A program made the position numbers and the translations under genes. Source: Paracoccaceae bacterium (GTDB lineage: Bacteria; Pseudomonadota; Alphaproteobacteria; Rhodobacterales; Rhodobacteraceae). Taken from it: a stretch of 6,343 nucleotides of DNA. The notes beneath the pieces are model-generated. The model was not told the DNA's origin. It saw nothing but the letters and a program-made list of their open reading frames with translations, and searched no databases. Below are positions 5,294-6,343 of this stretch, piece by piece. The stretch's first letter is position 1; every line of letters begins with the position of its first letter. The DNA lies in the NCBI GenBank assembly GCA_020832725.1, contig JAFIEC010000399.1, positions 1-6,343 on the forward strand, read 5' to 3'.

Positions 5294-6343
5294 TGGAATG
5301 GTACACCACCTTCGCCCTGATCCTGGGATGCCTGATCGGGCTGATGATCATCGGCCTGCCCGTGGCCTTTGCCTTCATGGCGGTCAATGTGGTGGCGGCC
5401 TTCGTGTTGATGGGCGGAATGGCGGGGGTGACGCAGCTCATCTCCAACACCGCAGTCTCGCTGATGTCCTTCACGCTGGTGCCCATCGCGCTGTTCATGA
5501 TCATGGGCGAGGTGATGTTCAACTCGCGCATTGCCATCGACCTCATGGACACGGTGGACAAGTGGTTCGGCCGCCTGCGGGGGCGTCTCGCCTTCATGGC
5601 GGTGGGGGGCGGCGTGCTGTTCTCCACGCTGACCGGCAATTCCATGGGCTCCACCGCGCTGCTCGGCTCTACCCTCGTGCCCGAGATGGAGAAGCGGGGC
5701 TATGCAAAGCAGATGTCGCTGGGCCCGATCCTGGGCTCGGCGGGTCTGGCGATCATGATCCCGCCGTCGTCGCTTGCGGTGATCCTGGGCGTTGTGGCCA
5801 AGCTGTCCATCGCCCAGATCCTGATCGCGATCATCGTGCCGGGGCTGTTGATGGCGGTGATCTATTCCGCCTATATCTGGCTGCGCTGCTGGTGGCATCC
5901 GCATCTTGCCCCGCCCTTCGACGTGCCTCCGGCCCCGCTTTCGGAAAAGCTGACGGCGACGGCGATCAACATCGTGCCGCTGTCGGTGGTGGTCTTTGCC
6001 GTTGTCGGCGTGATCTTTCTCGGAATCGCCACCCCGACCGAGGCCGCCGCCACCGGGGCGATCGCGACACTGGCGCTGGCGGCGCTGCGGAGGAGGCTGA
6101 CGGGGCGCGTCTTTACCACCTCGCTGTTCGGTGCGGCCAACATCTCGGCGATGGTCCTGCTGATCGTGTCGGGGGCGGTGGGCTTCACACAGCTGCTGTC
6201 CTTCACCGGGGCTACCTTTGGCATGATCGATTTCGTCACTGGCCTGGACGTCTCCAGCGAGTGGCTGATCCTTGCGATGATCGCGTCGGTCATCGTGCTG
6301 GGCATGTTCATGGGTCCGCTGCCGATCATGCTGATCACCCTGC
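5293..6343 (+). CDS. dctM: TRAP transporter large membrane subunit DctM (3' end outside the window)
   Basis: The frame opens at the ATG overlapping the dctQ stop (TGATG), with AAGGGA (5279-5284) eight bases upstream. It stays open to the window edge for 350 codons. The family is usually about 425-440 residues, so roughly 80 residues are missing. DctM is the channel-forming subunit that moves the substrate with sodium through an elevator mechanism. Signatures in order are PIALFMIMGEVM (64-75), TGNSMGSTALLGS (114-126), VPEMEKRGY (129-137), IMIPPSSLAVILG (154-166), and GIATPTEAAATGA (244-256). The usual central serine/glycine motif reads TGNSMGS, a variant I believe occurs in one DctM subgroup. 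The sequence is strongly hydrophobic throughout with short charged loops, and there is no sign of a frameshift. Together with dctP and dctQ it makes a complete P-Q-M TRAP set in the standard order. Confidence 0.95.
   Translation, partial: MEWYTTFALILGCLIGLMIIGLPVAFAFMAVNVVAAFVLMGGMAGVTQLISNTAVSLMSFTLVPIALFMIMGEVMFNSRIAIDLMDTVDKWFGRLRGRLAFMAVGGGVLFSTLTGNSMGSTALLGSTLVPEMEKRGYAKQMSLGPILGSAGLAIMIPPSSLAVILGVVAKLSIAQILIAIIVPGLLMAVIYSAYIWLRCWWHPHLAPPFDVPPAPLSEKLTATAINIVPLSVVVFAVVGVIFLGIATPTEAAATGAIATLALAALRRRLTGRVFTTSLFGAANISAMVLLIVSGAVGFTQLLSFTGATFGMIDFVTGLDVSSEWLILAMIASVIVLGMFMGPLPIMLITL

Noticed and set aside
4963..5904. Minus-strand open frame spanning the dctQ/dctM junction
   Set aside because: It crosses two coupled genes and has the His/Gln/Asp-rich composition of an antisense shadow.
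5871..6338. Minus-strand open frame inside dctM
   Set aside because: It is Ser/Thr/Ala/Ile-rich, the expected antisense of a membrane protein; the dctM frame is well supported.
1..6343. Mobile element, CRISPR array, tRNA/rRNA, toxin-antitoxin or phage-defence system
   Set aside because: No direct-repeat arrays, transposase motifs, insertion-sequence ends, tRNA-like folds or defence domains were seen, and base composition is even apart from the promoter region.

Overview
The window is dense, high-GC bacterial DNA. All six identifiable genes and the one partial gene lie on the + strand, and codon third positions are overwhelmingly G or C. The gene types (TRAP transporter, short intergenic gaps, GTG start, AGGAG-type ribosome binding sites) suggest a Rhodobacteraceae-like alphaproteobacterium. 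That placement is an inference from style; no phylogenetic marker gene is present.

Layout. (1) Positions 1-119 hold the last 38 codons of an unidentified gene. (2) 151-1497 encodes a dicarboxylate/amino acid:cation symporter (DAACS/GltP family). (3) 1544-2719 encodes an indoleamine 2,3-dioxygenase (IDO) superfamily haem enzyme. (4) 2716-3576 encodes an alpha/beta-hydrolase arylformamidase that overlaps the IDO gene by 4 nt. (5) 3577-3704 is the only sizeable AT-rich intergenic stretch. It holds a good sigma70-type promoter and an inverted repeat over the predicted transcription start. (6) 3705-4676, 4748-5293 and 5293-6343 (running off the window) encode the DctP, DctQ and DctM subunits of a TRAP transporter. 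A perfect 10-bp hairpin lies between dctP and dctQ.

How the genes fit together. IDO would open the indole ring of L-tryptophan to N-formylkynurenine, and the formamidase would hydrolyse that to L-kynurenine plus formate. The two genes are translationally coupled and sit 46 nt behind a transporter gene, so genes 2-4 look like one operon for tryptophan-to-kynurenine conversion plus transport. No kynureninase or later pathway step is visible. The TRAP genes form a second unit with their own promoter. Their ligand cannot be read from the sequence, but a tryptophan-derived carboxylate is a reasonable hypothesis from position.

The points most worth a second look are the pairing of an IDO-type (rather than TDO-type) dioxygenase with an AFMID-like (rather than KynB-like) formamidase, the apparent loss of one conserved sodium site in the symporter, and the probable operator upstream of dctP. 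No CRISPR array, mobile element, tRNA, rRNA or wholly unknown system was found.
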